Of a DNA stretch of 29,046 bases, positions 15,443-23,267 are shown piece after piece. Numbering within the stretch: the first letter of the stretch is position 1; every line of letters begins with the position of its first letter. Source of the stretch: JAWUVP01 sp034112285 (GTDB taxonomy: Bacteria; Pseudomonadota; Gammaproteobacteria; JABDGN01). A program made the translations under genes and the position numbers. Below the pieces are notes generated by a model. It was not told the DNA's origin and did not search any database. It was given only the letters and a program-made list of their open reading frames with translations. The stretch spans positions 1-29,046 of the forward strand of contig JAWUVP010000064.1 in the NCBI GenBank assembly GCA_034112285.1, in the 5' to 3' direction.

Positions 15443-16848
15443 TATTTTGCTTTGGGAGCCGTCATGGTTTCAGGTTTAACATGTTGGTCGAATTCATCCG
15501 CCGTCAAGTAACCTAATTTTACCGCTTCTTCTTTTAAGGTTGTGTGGTTTTGATGCGCGTCGTGGGCAATTTTTGCTGCCTTATCGTAACCAATAACCGG
15601 GTTTAAGGCGGTTACTAACATAAGCGAATCGGTTAAATAGTGATGGATTTTATCGGTGTTTGCTTCTAAACCTTCAACGCAGAACTCGGAAAAATTATGG
15701 CAAGCATCGGCCAGCATGTTGCAAGACTGCAGCAGGTTAAAAATCATAACCGGTTTGAAAACATTCAATTCAAAATTACCTTGCGAGCCGGCAAAGCCCA
15801 CAGTGGCGTCGTTGCCCATTACCTGTGCGCAAACCATAGTCATGGCTTCACATTGGGTGGGGTTAACTTTTCCTGGCATGATAGACGAACCGGGCTCATT
15901 GGCCGGCAAGGTTAATTCGCCCAAACCACAGCGCGGGCCAGAACCTAACCAGCGAACATCGTTGGCAATTTTCATTAATGACACGGCCAATACGCGAGTG
16001 GCACTGCTGGCCATGACAATAGCATCATGCGCGGCTAAGGCGGCAAATTTATTGGGAGCACTCACGAAAGGCATTTCGGTTAGCTCGGCAATATTTTTGG
16101 CGACATCATCAGCAAAGTCTGGGTGGCTATTAATGCCGGTACCCACTGCGGTGCCGCCTAGTGCTAATTCGTATAAGTCAGGCATAATGGCTTCTAAGCG
16201 TTCTAAGTTGGCATCAAGTTGTGCCACATAGCCAGAAAATTCTTGGCCCAACGTTAAGGGCACGGCATCTTGCAAATGTGTGCGGCCAATTTTCACAATG
16301 TCTTTATAAGCTTGCGCTTTCTTGTGTAAGGCGTCACGCAACTCTTCTACAGATGGAATTAAGCTGTGCACAATGTTTTCTGCTGCGGCAATGTGCATAG
16401 CGGTAGGGAAGGTGTCGTTAGAGGATTGTGACATGTTGACGTGGTCGTTTGGGTGAATCGGTGATTTAGAACCCAGCGCTTCGCCCGCTGCCAGGTTGGC
16501 AATGTTGGCGATCACTTCATTAGTGTTCATGTTTGATTGGGTGCCGCTGCCGGTTTGCCAAACGTGCAGAGGAAACTCAAGGAAGCGTTCGCCGTTGATG
16601 ATTTCATCGGCTGCATCGGAAATCATTTTGGCTTTGTCTTTGTCTAAATTGCCCAGCTCATGGTTGGTGATGGCTGCGGCTTTTTTCAAAACGCCAAAAG
16701 CCCAAATAATTTCTAAAGGCATTAATTCTTCACCAATAGAAAAATGGTGTAGTGAGCGCTGTGTTTGCGCGCCCCAAAACTGTTCAGCCGGGACTTCAAT
16801 TTCGCCCATGCTATCGGTTTCTATGCGGGTTTTTTCAGTATTGCTCAT
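15442..16848 (-). CDS. fumC: Fumarate hydratase, class II
   Basis: It converts fumarate to L-malate in the TCA cycle and is the iron-independent, heat-stable form. Seen: TDSMGEIEVPAEQFWGAQTQRSLHHF, the HVWQTGSGTQSNMNTNEVIAN segment, HPNDHVNMSQSSNDTFPTAMHI, GRTHLQDAVPLTLGQEFSGY and the superfamily signature GSSIMPGKVNPTQ with its catalytic serine. The start at 16848 (MSNTEKTRIE, 468 residues, against 467 in E. coli) is fixed by AAGGAG eight bases upstream; an in-frame ATG 33 bases earlier lacks a ribosome-binding site. It is followed without a gap by pldA. Confidence 0.97.
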   Translation of the reverse strand: MSNTEKTRIETDSMGEIEVPAEQFWGAQTQRSLHHFSIGEELMPLEIIWAFGVLKKAAAITNHELGNLDKDKAKMISDAADEIINGERFLEFPLHVWQTGSGTQSNMNTNEVIANIANLAAGEALGSKSPIHPNDHVNMSQSSNDTFPTAMHIAAAENIVHSLIPSVEELRDALHKKAQAYKDIVKIGRTHLQDAVPLTLGQEFSGYVAQLDANLERLEAIMPDLYELALGGTAVGTGINSHPDFADDVAKNIAELTEMPFVSAPNKFAALAAHDAIVMASSATRVLAVSLMKIANDVRWLGSGPRCGLGELTLPANEPGSSIMPGKVNPTQCEAMTMVCAQVMGNDATVGFAGSQGNFELNVFKPVMIFNLLQSCNMLADACHNFSEFCVEGLEANTDKIHHYLTDSLMLVTALNPVIGYDKAAKIAHDAHQNHTTLKEEAVKLGYLTADEFDQHVKPETMTAPKAK

Positions 16849-16876
16849 GCGGTGCTCCTTAAGTGCTAAGGGGCGT

Positions 16877-16904
16877 ATCATAGCGCAAGTCTTTTGATTA
16901 TGAA
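16877..16904 (-). promoter_or_regulatory. Possible promoter of fumC-pldA
   Basis: On the minus strand, TTCATA (16904-16899), a 16-base spacer and TATGAT (16882-16877). Transcription would start about 20 bases before the AAGGAG ribosome-binding site. Confidence 0.4.
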
Positions 16905-16981
16905 AAGGGTTTGTTTTTGGAGGCCTTTAGGGTTTAGTAAGAATCAATGCCTACTGTTTGGATTGAAGCCTGGCGTATGAG

Positions 16982-17752
16982 TTAACTAGACCAGCAGGCT
17001 AAAATATGAGCTACGACAGAACCATGTGCCTGTAGTAGCGCCTCCACGGATAATATTTGCTGTTCTTGCGGAAAGTCTACCCCCTGGTGTAAAGGATGAA
17101 AAAAATGGTAGGTGGCTATATGGACGGTAAGCGACGTTAATTTATGATTGCCAGAGTAATGGTTTTTTAAAAGCAAAATTAAATTTAATGAAATATGTTT
17201 CATGAGTCCCTTTTGTCTATATGCCTCGCCAATATATCTTAAGATAAGCTCGGTTCTGGGCGTGCGCAATGTATGGGTGCACCATGCGAAACATAGGCTG
17301 GGTAGGGTTTCTTTTAAAAATAAATTCTGCAAAAAAGCATATAAGGTTGCGCGTTGTTGGGCCGCCCAGCGCATGATTTTAATGTCATTTGGCTGCCAAT
17401 TAACCTTTCCTGTTTGGGCAAGCATTTTAGGAATGGGGTCATTGTATCCGCAGAGCTTCCGCTCACCACAAATATAGCATAGCAGAATGTCTTTAGTTTG
17501 CTGTTTGGTAGCGCAGATAACCAAATAGCTTAGGTTGCAATCCTGCTTGGTATTAACGCAAATAGCTAAAATAATCTGTTCTGCTAAATTATCTTTTGCA
17601 ATGTGTAACATGTATTGAGTTAGTGCATCAAACCATGAGTCTGTGGTGATAGCAATGAAAGGCCACGGTTTGATGGGAGGCGGTTTTAATGAAAGTTGTT
17701 CTTCAATGCGCATATTGTTAAACAGGCCGGGTAGCTGTTCTGCTGTGAGCAT
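16982..17752 (-). CDS. Orphan 256-residue protein of unknown function
   Basis: No family is recognised. No signal peptide or clear membrane span is seen, so the product is probably cytosolic or exported by a route without an N-terminal signal. It is rich in Leu, Cys, His and aromatic residues; CYICGERKLCGY (about 92-103) has two CxxC-like groups but not a clean zinc site. A helical, basic middle part follows (LRTPRTELILRYIGEAYRQKGLMKH, about 162-186). AAGAGAA precedes the ATG. The gene lies upstream of fumC on the same strand but 134 bases away, with long poor flanks, as is common for recently gained genes. It could be an effector or a remnant of a mobile region; neither can be shown here. 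Confidence 0.6.
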   Translation of the reverse strand: MLTAEQLPGLFNNMRIEEQLSLKPPPIKPWPFIAITTDSWFDALTQYMLHIAKDNLAEQIILAICVNTKQDCNLSYLVICATKQQTKDILLCYICGERKLCGYNDPIPKMLAQTGKVNWQPNDIKIMRWAAQQRATLYAFLQNLFLKETLPSLCFAWCTHTLRTPRTELILRYIGEAYRQKGLMKHISLNLILLLKNHYSGNHKLTSLTVHIATYHFFHPLHQGVDFPQEQQILSVEALLQAHGSVVAHILACWSS

Positions 17753-18054
17753 GTGGTTCTCTTTTTGGTGAAACTTGACTGCTCGATTATTTGCCCTAGT
17801 TTAAAATCTTTTCGACACGGTACTCGCTTGTTATTTTAACATATATGACCTAGGCTGTTTACATCCTTGCCTACATTTGACTAGTGTTAAGTTGGATATT
17901 GCTGGCACATTACATATTCTGTTGGATGGCCGGCAGAGAACCCTTAAAGGAACAGAGTATGGGCCCCTAACAACAAATGCCTACCGTTTTCATAAGCCGG
18001 CTGGATAAAATATACTGGTAGCGAATGAACTTCTGGTGCGCCTTGTATCTTGAT
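17753..18054. other. Gene-free stretch between two orphan genes
   Basis: I see no coding frame, tRNA or stable RNA here. It holds one copy of the short dispersed repeat at 18011-18027. At 17976-17989 is AATGCCTACCGTTT, which resembles 16946-16959 (AATGCCTACTGTTT) just beyond the 3' end of the neighbouring orphan gene. No convincing promoter for the gene starting at 17752 is visible. Confidence 0.6.
18011..18027 (+). repeat. Short dispersed repeat, copy 2 (left inverted copy)
   Basis: TATACTGGTAGCGAATG is the complement of 18969-18985 except for one base. It lies 27 bases beyond the stop of the orphan gene at 18055-18828, so that gene is bracketed by inverted copies. Confidence 0.6.
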
Positions 18055-18828
18055 TTATGCTGCGAGGCATAAATGGGAGGGGGGGATGTTTATAAATAAG
18101 TAACCTTTTCTATCTCTAAGGGCTAGCTTTAAGTCTTGGATAAGTTTTTGCACATCGTTTGCTGTAGGTGCTTCTTTACCACATAATTGTTGGAGTTGTT
18201 TATAATCTTTAGTTGCTGGTCTTAATGCGGTGTAGGTTTCTTTTATCTTATGGAGCCTGTCAGTGGGTACAGTGCCTTCGCTAGCGAAGATTCGGCAGAT
18301 TCTTAGCACGACTTCTGTTAGCGCACAAAAATTGGAGTTGTCAGTTGGTTCAAGGTGCCAATCAGTGACCGGCTTAGGCTGAGGTAGCATGTTTTTGTAA
18401 ATTATCTTTAGCTCAAACCTCACGCTGTATTCAACAACAAAAATATAAAATAATGTTTCTGCGCCCCGCATGAATTCAAATTTGATTTTTGCACGAATCA
18501 TTGAACCCGAACGGACTAAATTTAAACTGAGAATATTGAAAAATGTGATTTTAGTTAAGTCAAGATGATTCATTAGCTGACATAAATGCTGGTGCATGAC
18601 ATGATGCATTTGGCGAGTATAAAAATCATTATAATTGAAGCTGTGGGCTGAACTTCTCATCTCTTGTGCATAGGCTTTTTCATGTAGAAAAATGAACTTT
18701 TTTGCTTTTTCAGGCGACAAGTCTTTTGGCTCAATATCTAAGCACGTTAGCGCTGTAAAAAGGCATAAGGTTTGTTGTGACAGAGCACTTAACTCTGGGG
18801 GTAGCACCGTTAACAGCATGGCGGTCAT
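18055..18828 (-). CDS. Orphan 257-residue protein bracketed by short inverted repeats
   Basis: No family is recognised. The N-terminus has a hydrophobic run (MLLTVLPPELSALSQQTLCLFTAL) that looks more like a buried helix than a cleaved signal. A lysine-rich part (PEKAKKFIFLHEKAY, about 39-53) follows, then His-rich MHHVMHQHLCQLMNHLD (about 73-89), a strand-rich centre (IRAKIKFEF...FYIFVVEYSVRFELKIIY) and a charged helical C-terminus. The ATG at 18828 has no ribosome-binding site and an alternative ATG lies at 18819. It is isolated on both sides and flanked by inverted copies of a 17-bp repeat (18011-18027, 18969-18985). I do not see sequence kinship with the similarly sized orphan at 16982. 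Confidence 0.6.
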   Translation of the reverse strand: MTAMLLTVLPPELSALSQQTLCLFTALTCLDIEPKDLSPEKAKKFIFLHEKAYAQEMRSSAHSFNYNDFYTRQMHHVMHQHLCQLMNHLDLTKITFFNILSLNLVRSGSMIRAKIKFEFMRGAETLFYIFVVEYSVRFELKIIYKNMLPQPKPVTDWHLEPTDNSNFCALTEVVLRICRIFASEGTVPTDRLHKIKETYTALRPATKDYKQLQQLCGKEAPTANDVQKLIQDLKLALRDRKGYLFINIPPSHLCLAA

Positions 18829-18968
18829 TAAATAATTATTGTATTGCTGGTAAATTTAGCATATTAAGCTTAGCGGAGTATTAACTAGAAGATAAATTTC
18901 TCGAGCATTTTTTCCGATTGTACACATTTCCCCCTCAGATAATATTGGCCAAAAAAATCATTGGTGGA

Positions 18969-18985
18969 CATTCGCTACGAGTATA
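18969..18985 (-). repeat. Short dispersed repeat, copy 3 (right inverted copy)
   Basis: CATTCGCTACGAGTATA on the plus strand is the one-mismatch complement of 18011-18027 and shares 15 exact bases with 14469-14483. It lies 141 bases before the orphan gene start at 18828. Confidence 0.6.
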
Positions 18986-19121
18986 GAGCCCCCAATAAGA
19001 AACAGTTTATCGCGTATTTCATCCTTCTTTTGGGCATTAGTCACTCTGGAGGGACATGAATCTGTAGACTATCACCGATAGGGTTGCTAAAATAACCGCT
19101 TCAATGCACAGGATGTACGCT

Positions 19122-19328
19122 ATGTTTAAAAAAGTCTTTCAATTCCTACTCGGTGAGCCTATGGGCTATGTTAGCCCGGCTGATAAGTTTTTGGCGAAAG
19201 TCCGCAAGGATAATCCCACACCTTCTGCTTCGCAAGTGGCTGAAATGGCCAATTTTGAAGATATTGCTACCCGACGTGATGGCCATGCGCCAAAAGCGAG
19301 CAATACCGAATTATGGCGTGACTTTTAA
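19122..19328 (+). CDS. Small conserved-looking protein ahead of queD
   Basis: It is a 68-residue protein with an amphipathic N-terminus (MFKKVFQFLLGEPMGYVSPADKFL) and a charged remainder (AEMANFEDIATRRDGHA). The function is unknown. The start at 19122 is chosen because AGGA lies nine bases before it; in-frame ATGs at 19104 and 19113 lack one. It ends eight bases before the queD-like gene and seems to be the first cistron of a run with the methyltransferase and MFS genes. There is no membrane span or signal peptide beyond the short hydrophobic opening. I infer it is real from the ribosome-binding site and the spacing. Confidence 0.65.
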   Translation: MFKKVFQFLLGEPMGYVSPADKFLAKVRKDNPTPSASQVAEMANFEDIATRRDGHAPKASNTELWRDF

Positions 19329-19336
19329 GCGCGTTA

Positions 19337-19711
19337 TTGGTGGCACATTTCCTATTAAATATTAAGCATTCTTTTTCCGCTGCGCGCGCATTGCGTGACT
19401 TTCAAGGCGCCTGCGCCAATATTCATGGCCATAATTTCAATGTTGAAGTGGTGATTAAAGCACCCGAAGTGGAACAAGGCTACGCGATTGACTATTATGA
19501 GGTGAAGTTGTTACTCACTAAGGTGTGCGAATCGTTGGATCATGTTTATATTAACGAGGTGGCGCCTTTTACTGAGCTTAATCCGACCTCTGAAAATATT
19601 GCCAAATATATTTATCAAGGCTTGCAGCCGAGCATTGCCAACACTCTCGCCAGCTTAGAGGCGGTTACTGTCGCTGAGTTAAATGAATTTTCTGTGACAT
19701 ATTGCCCCTAA
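19337..19711 (+). CDS. queD: QueD/6-pyruvoyl-tetrahydropterin synthase-like protein
   Basis: The family acts on dihydroneopterin triphosphate; QueD makes 6-carboxy-tetrahydropterin for queuosine and 7-deazaguanine synthesis. Seen: catalytic Cys26 and zinc-ligand His30 and His32 in ACANIHGHNFNVEV, YAIDYYEVK, the Asp68-His69 pair in SLDHVYIN, NPTSENIAKYIY, and Glu114 near the end. At 124 residues it matches E. coli QueD (121). One oddity: the first zinc ligand is usually the His of an AAH motif, but here the motif reads FSAAR (Arg17), with a His at 11. Either another residue binds zinc or the reaction differs. The start is a TTG (19337) or the adjacent GTG (19340); no strong ribosome-binding site is visible. 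It lies in a run with the genes on either side. Confidence 0.85.
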   Translation: MVAHFLLNIKHSFSAARALRDFQGACANIHGHNFNVEVVIKAPEVEQGYAIDYYEVKLLLTKVCESLDHVYINEVAPFTELNPTSENIAKYIYQGLQPSIANTLASLEAVTVAELNEFSVTYCP

Positions 19712-19713
19712 TT

Positions 19714-20892
19714 ATGACTGCTATCCCCTTAGATTTACCTGAACCCGATGCCCTTGCGCAGCAAATTAGTGCTGAGTTGACGGCGCAAATTAAACAACAA
19801 ATTATTGCTGCCGGTGGGCGCATTAGCTTTGCCGAGTTTATGCACCAAGCCTTGTATGCCCCAGGGCTGGGCTATTACAGTGCGGGCAAGCATAAAATTG
19901 GCCCGCAGGGTGATTTTATCACCGCGCCTGAAATTTCACCGTTGTTTTCTTATGCGTTGGCGGAGCAGTGCGCACAAGTTTTTGCGCATTTAGACGAGCC
20001 CAATATTTTGGAATTTGGTGCGGGTAAAGGCACCATGGCGGCGGATATTTTGCTGCACCTAGAATGTTTGAAACAATTGCCAACGCATTATTACATTTTA
20101 GAAGTTAGTGCCGATTTGCGTCAGCGTCAGGAACAAACCATCGCGGCGAGCTGCCCACACTTGCAGACACGTGTGGTGTGGTTAGATAGCCTGCCTGCCG
20201 AGCCTTTAAGCGCGGTGGTGTTGGCCAACGAAGTGCTGGATGCGTTTGCGGTGGAGTTGTTTAACATTTGCGAGGCCGGCATTGCCCAAACGTATGTTGA
20301 AATTCAAGATGATGCCCTGCAGCTGACCCAATCGTTTGATCTCTCGCCTCAGTTTGAGTCGCACGTTAATCACTTACAAACAGAGTTGCAACTTCAAACG
20401 GGTTACCAAAGCGAAGTGAATTTATTGATGCCGCCTTGGTGGCAAGCCTTGTCTGCGTGCTTGCACCAGGGCGTGGTGTTGATTATTGATTATGGTTACC
20501 CGCGCCGTGAATATTATCATCCGCAACGCCATGCAGGCACCTTGCAATGTTTTTATCAGCATCGAGCGCATAATGACGCGTTAACGTTGGTGGGCTTGCA
20601 AGACATTACCACACATGTGGATTTCACCGCCGTAGCCGAAGGGGCTAATGCCGCAGATTTTGGTGTGTTGGGCTATTGTTCACAATCGATGTTTTTGCTG
20701 TCAAACCGTATGTTGGAGCTCGCTGATGCTAATGAGTTAGACCGCATTGATGAATTTAATCAAGCGCAACAAATTAAAAAATTAACCTTGCCCACTGAAA
20801 TGGGTGAAAAATTTAAAGTGATGGCGTTGGGGAAAAATTATTCCGAACCCTTGCAGGGTTTTAGTTTACAAAATAATTTACATTACCTATGA
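19714..20892 (+). CDS. SAM-dependent methyltransferase of the MidA/NDUFAF7 family
   Basis: In mitochondria NDUFAF7 methylates an arginine of a complex I subunit; the role of the bacterial relatives is unsettled. Seen: RISFAEFMHQALYAPGLGYYSAGKHKIGPQGDFITAPEISPLFSYALAEQ (about 30-80), which is diagnostic for the family; the SAM loop ILEFGAGKGTMAADIL; VVLANEVLDAFAVELF; and IIDYGYPRREYYHPQRHAGTLQCFYQH. At 392 residues it is of usual length. The ATG at 19714 lies two bases after the queD-like stop; an upstream in-frame TTG at 19702 is less likely. It overlaps the MFS gene by 4 bases (ATGA), so queD-like, methyltransferase and carrier are translated as one unit. Confidence 0.93.
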   Translation: MTAIPLDLPEPDALAQQISAELTAQIKQQIIAAGGRISFAEFMHQALYAPGLGYYSAGKHKIGPQGDFITAPEISPLFSYALAEQCAQVFAHLDEPNILEFGAGKGTMAADILLHLECLKQLPTHYYILEVSADLRQRQEQTIAASCPHLQTRVVWLDSLPAEPLSAVVLANEVLDAFAVELFNICEAGIAQTYVEIQDDALQLTQSFDLSPQFESHVNHLQTELQLQTGYQSEVNLLMPPWWQALSACLHQGVVLIIDYGYPRREYYHPQRHAGTLQCFYQHRAHNDALTLVGLQDITTHVDFTAVAEGANAADFGVLGYCSQSMFLLSNRMLELADANELDRIDEFNQAQQIKKLTLPTEMGEKFKVMALGKNYSEPLQGFSLQNNLHYL

Positions 20893-22079
20893 GTTTATTA
20901 CAGTCTTTAAGCGATAAAAATTTCCGACACTTATTTTACAGCCGCAGCCTTTCGCTGTTAGGCTCCGGTATTGGCCGCGTTGCGCTAGCTTTTTTTGCTT
21001 ACCATTTGGCGCCGGGCAATGTGGGCAGGGTGTTGGGTGTGGTGTTAACCTTAAATATGTTGGCTTATATTATTATGGGGCCGGTTTGGGGACATTTTGC
21101 AGCGCGTATACCACGCAAACTTTTTTTTATTAGCATGGATGTTATTCGCCTGGGCTTATTGTGCGCTATGCCGTGGTTAACCCATGTTTGGCAAGTGTAT
21201 TTGTGGGTGGTGTTAATTAATATTTGCTCCGCCGGTTACACGCCCTTGTATCAAGCGGTGATTCCGGAAATGCTGCCCGATGAGGCGGTGTATAGCCAGG
21301 CGTTAATTTTAACGCGCATTACTTATAATATAGAAACCCTGCTTAGCCCCGCGCTATGCGCTTTGCTATTGCTGGTGATCAGCTTTCGTGGGCTGTTCTA
21401 TATTAATGCCTTAATGTACTTCTTGGCCGCGCTTAGTATTTTGCCGGTGACGTTTCCTAGCGTGCTGGCAAAGATAAAAACCTCGGGTGTGCATGTTTAT
21501 AGTGGTATCACCCAGTACTTGGGTAACCGCAGGTTATTGGCTTGCCTGGCGTTAATTTTAATTTCTACCTTAGCTGGGGCAACGGTTTATGTGAACAGCG
21601 TGGGCTTTATTCATGGGCATTTTGGGCAAAGCAAATCTGCCACTGCGATGGCAATGTTTATGTTTGGTTTAGGTTCCATTGGTTTTGCTTTATTTATGCC
21701 GCGTTTGCGGCAACGTTTTAGTGAGCAAAGGCTAATGCAATTTGGCGCGCTGTGGTTAATCGCCACTTTTTTTGTCGCTAGCTGGGCGCATACTTGGCAA
21801 GACTTATACCTTGCGTGGTTTAGCTTGGGAGTGGGCACTATTGCCATTGAGGGTTTGCTGGGGGTGATTGTGAATCAGTTTGCCAACGCGCAAAACCGCG
21901 CCACGATGTTTGCCGCAAATTTTTCCCTTACTCATGGCGCATGGTTAGTAGGCTACTTAACCGTTGCGCTGCTGGGTCATGGCTGGCATTTGCAGCGCTA
22001 TTTTTTGCTGCTTGCAGGGGCGGCGTTGGCATTGTTTGTGTTGAGTATGAAATTAATTACTAAGGCATCTAAAAAATAG
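20889..22079 (+). CDS. MFS transporter (substrate unknown)
   Basis: It is an inner-membrane carrier of the major facilitator superfamily with about 12 membrane segments over 396 residues. Seen: NFRHLFYSRSLSLLGSGIGRVALAFFAYHL at the start, as in EntS-type exporters, and a loop 2-3 with GPVWGHFAARIPRKLFFISMDVIRLG, matching the MFS motif between helices 2 and 3. A matching half begins near residue 210. No substrate-specific motif is recognised; an efflux role is a guess from similarity to the MFS_3 group. It overlaps the methyltransferase stop by 4 bases. Its stop lies 27 bases from that of the convergent phosphatase gene, with no hairpin between. Confidence 0.9.
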   Translation: MSLLQSLSDKNFRHLFYSRSLSLLGSGIGRVALAFFAYHLAPGNVGRVLGVVLTLNMLAYIIMGPVWGHFAARIPRKLFFISMDVIRLGLLCAMPWLTHVWQVYLWVVLINICSAGYTPLYQAVIPEMLPDEAVYSQALILTRITYNIETLLSPALCALLLLVISFRGLFYINALMYFLAALSILPVTFPSVLAKIKTSGVHVYSGITQYLGNRRLLACLALILISTLAGATVYVNSVGFIHGHFGQSKSATAMAMFMFGLGSIGFALFMPRLRQRFSEQRLMQFGALWLIATFFVASWAHTWQDLYLAWFSLGVGTIAIEGLLGVIVNQFANAQNRATMFAANFSLTHGAWLVGYLTVALLGHGWHLQRYFLLLAGAALALFVLSMKLITKASKK

Positions 22080-22106
22080 CTTGTCGTATCACCGCTGCGT
22101 ACTGGT

Positions 22107-23216
22107 TCATCTAATTAAATCAATAAGCTGCTCATGGTCTTGACCGATGCTGTAATAATCTTCAATTTCACTATGGCAGCAACCATATTGTATTCCCATA
22201 AAATGTAGTGCTTCTTTAAAAGTACAGTTTGTTAAATACATGACAAATAAAAGAACATAGAAGCCGGTTCTACCTTGGCCAGAGGCGCAATGTAGATAGA
22301 CGCCACCTTGCTCTAATGCCTCTAACATTGCACCTATATAGGCTTTTATTTGACTACCGTCAGGGACAAAGGTGGCTTCACGTAGCATCCGTTCTCGCTG
22401 GTCAAGAGGAAACGTCGGTAACAGCTCATTTTTTAGATAATTAATTACCGGTGATAAGCGCATTTTTTCGGGATGATTATCTATAGCGGTACCAAAAACA
22501 TGGTGCTCTATTAGCAGTTCGATAAGTTTTTTTGTGTCTGATTTTGGCATAGGTGAGGACGCCACTTCGGCCCCATCGGCCAGATGAAAATGAATACCTT
22601 TATGTTCAAAATAGACATTGAGTCCAAGCAGCCTATACAATTCTGGTAGCGTTTCTGTTTGCGCTATTGGCCTTAAACCATGTGTGTTGAGAGCCCGCTT
22701 AGTATCTACGCAAAGAATTGATTTAACACCCAGAGTCTTTAATTTTTCTAGAGCCTCTATTGCATCACTTCTGTCTTCTGAGTCGTATCCAGGTGATTCA
22801 CCAAAAGTAAACAAGGGTTTGCCCTTAATGTTCAGTGATGCCATGGATATGGGTTCTTGGACATATTGTATTATAGAGAGATCGTGTAAACTGACGGGGT
22901 AACATCTGCCATGAAATTGAATAGGGGTAAGCTTCTCACTGAATGAGTCTACAAAAGGGATTCTTTTTGAAAATCTAGGTTTCATCGAGCGCCATCCTTC
23001 TTGAAGAGCGTCGTTATGTTCACGTTTGCTAGCAGAGTGAGTGGGGCAAAGATTTGTTGCAGCGGGGTGATAATTAGTGCAGTAGGAACGTGCACAGCTG
23101 TCTTGGCCATTTATTGCTTGTAATGGTTTGTTACAACCTGGACAATTCATACGAAAATTTTGTTTATCTTCTCTCAGATGATGTATGCATCTATCTGTAT
23201 CGCACTGGAATAACAT
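22107..23216 (-). CDS. Cys-rich, tyrosine/dual-specificity-type phosphatase, possible effector
   Basis: The C-terminal half has the CX5R phosphatase loop HCASGQGRTGFY (Cys310 and Arg316 with the start used here). A domain opening LKTLGVKSILCVD and a possible general acid in FHLADGAEVASS (Asp214) precede it. Nearly 100 residues separate that Asp from the loop, far more than usual, suggesting an insertion or a different acid. The N-terminal 60 residues are Cys/His-rich: CDTDRC, CPGC, CARSYC, then CPTH, like one or two zinc-binding knuckles. I know of no standard bacterial protein with this pairing. The start at 23216 (369 residues) has AAGAGAA before it; an in-frame ATG at 23264 adds 16 residues without one. 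No signal peptide. Such phosphatases occur among secreted effectors of intracellular bacteria, but secretion is inference. Confidence 0.8.
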   Translation of the reverse strand: MLFQCDTDRCIHHLREDKQNFRMNCPGCNKPLQAINGQDSCARSYCTNYHPAATNLCPTHSASKREHNDALQEGWRSMKPRFSKRIPFVDSFSEKLTPIQFHGRCYPVSLHDLSIIQYVQEPISMASLNIKGKPLFTFGESPGYDSEDRSDAIEALEKLKTLGVKSILCVDTKRALNTHGLRPIAQTETLPELYRLLGLNVYFEHKGIHFHLADGAEVASSPMPKSDTKKLIELLIEHHVFGTAIDNHPEKMRLSPVINYLKNELLPTFPLDQRERMLREATFVPDGSQIKAYIGAMLEALEQGGVYLHCASGQGRTGFYVLLFVMYLTNCTFKEALHFMGIQYGCCHSEIEDYYSIGQDHEQLIDLIR

Positions 23217-23267
23217 ACCGATTTCTCTTATTTTTATTTTTATGAATTTTGATGATTTTATCATTGA

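Noticed and set aside
15656..16231. 191-codon open frame opposite fumC
   Set aside because: It mirrors the highly conserved fumC frame and has no ribosome-binding site or family resemblance.
17941..18054. Small RNA or tRNA gene in the gap between the orphans
   Set aside because: No cloverleaf, no TTCGA-type arm, no terminator hairpin and no clear promoter.
16982..18828. The 256- and 257-residue orphan genes as tandem paralogues
   Set aside because: Equal length and orientation suggested duplication, but I see no shared motifs or matching order of hydrophobic and charged parts.
18855..18872. TTAATATGCTAAA-like tandem before the 257-residue orphan gene as a PmrA site (minus strand)
   Set aside because: The cores are 9 bases apart rather than 11 and the second is TAAA, so it does not fit the consensus.
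19337..22079. A queuosine biosynthesis operon
   Set aside because: Only the QueD-like gene fits; no queC, queE or queF is near and its zinc site is changed.
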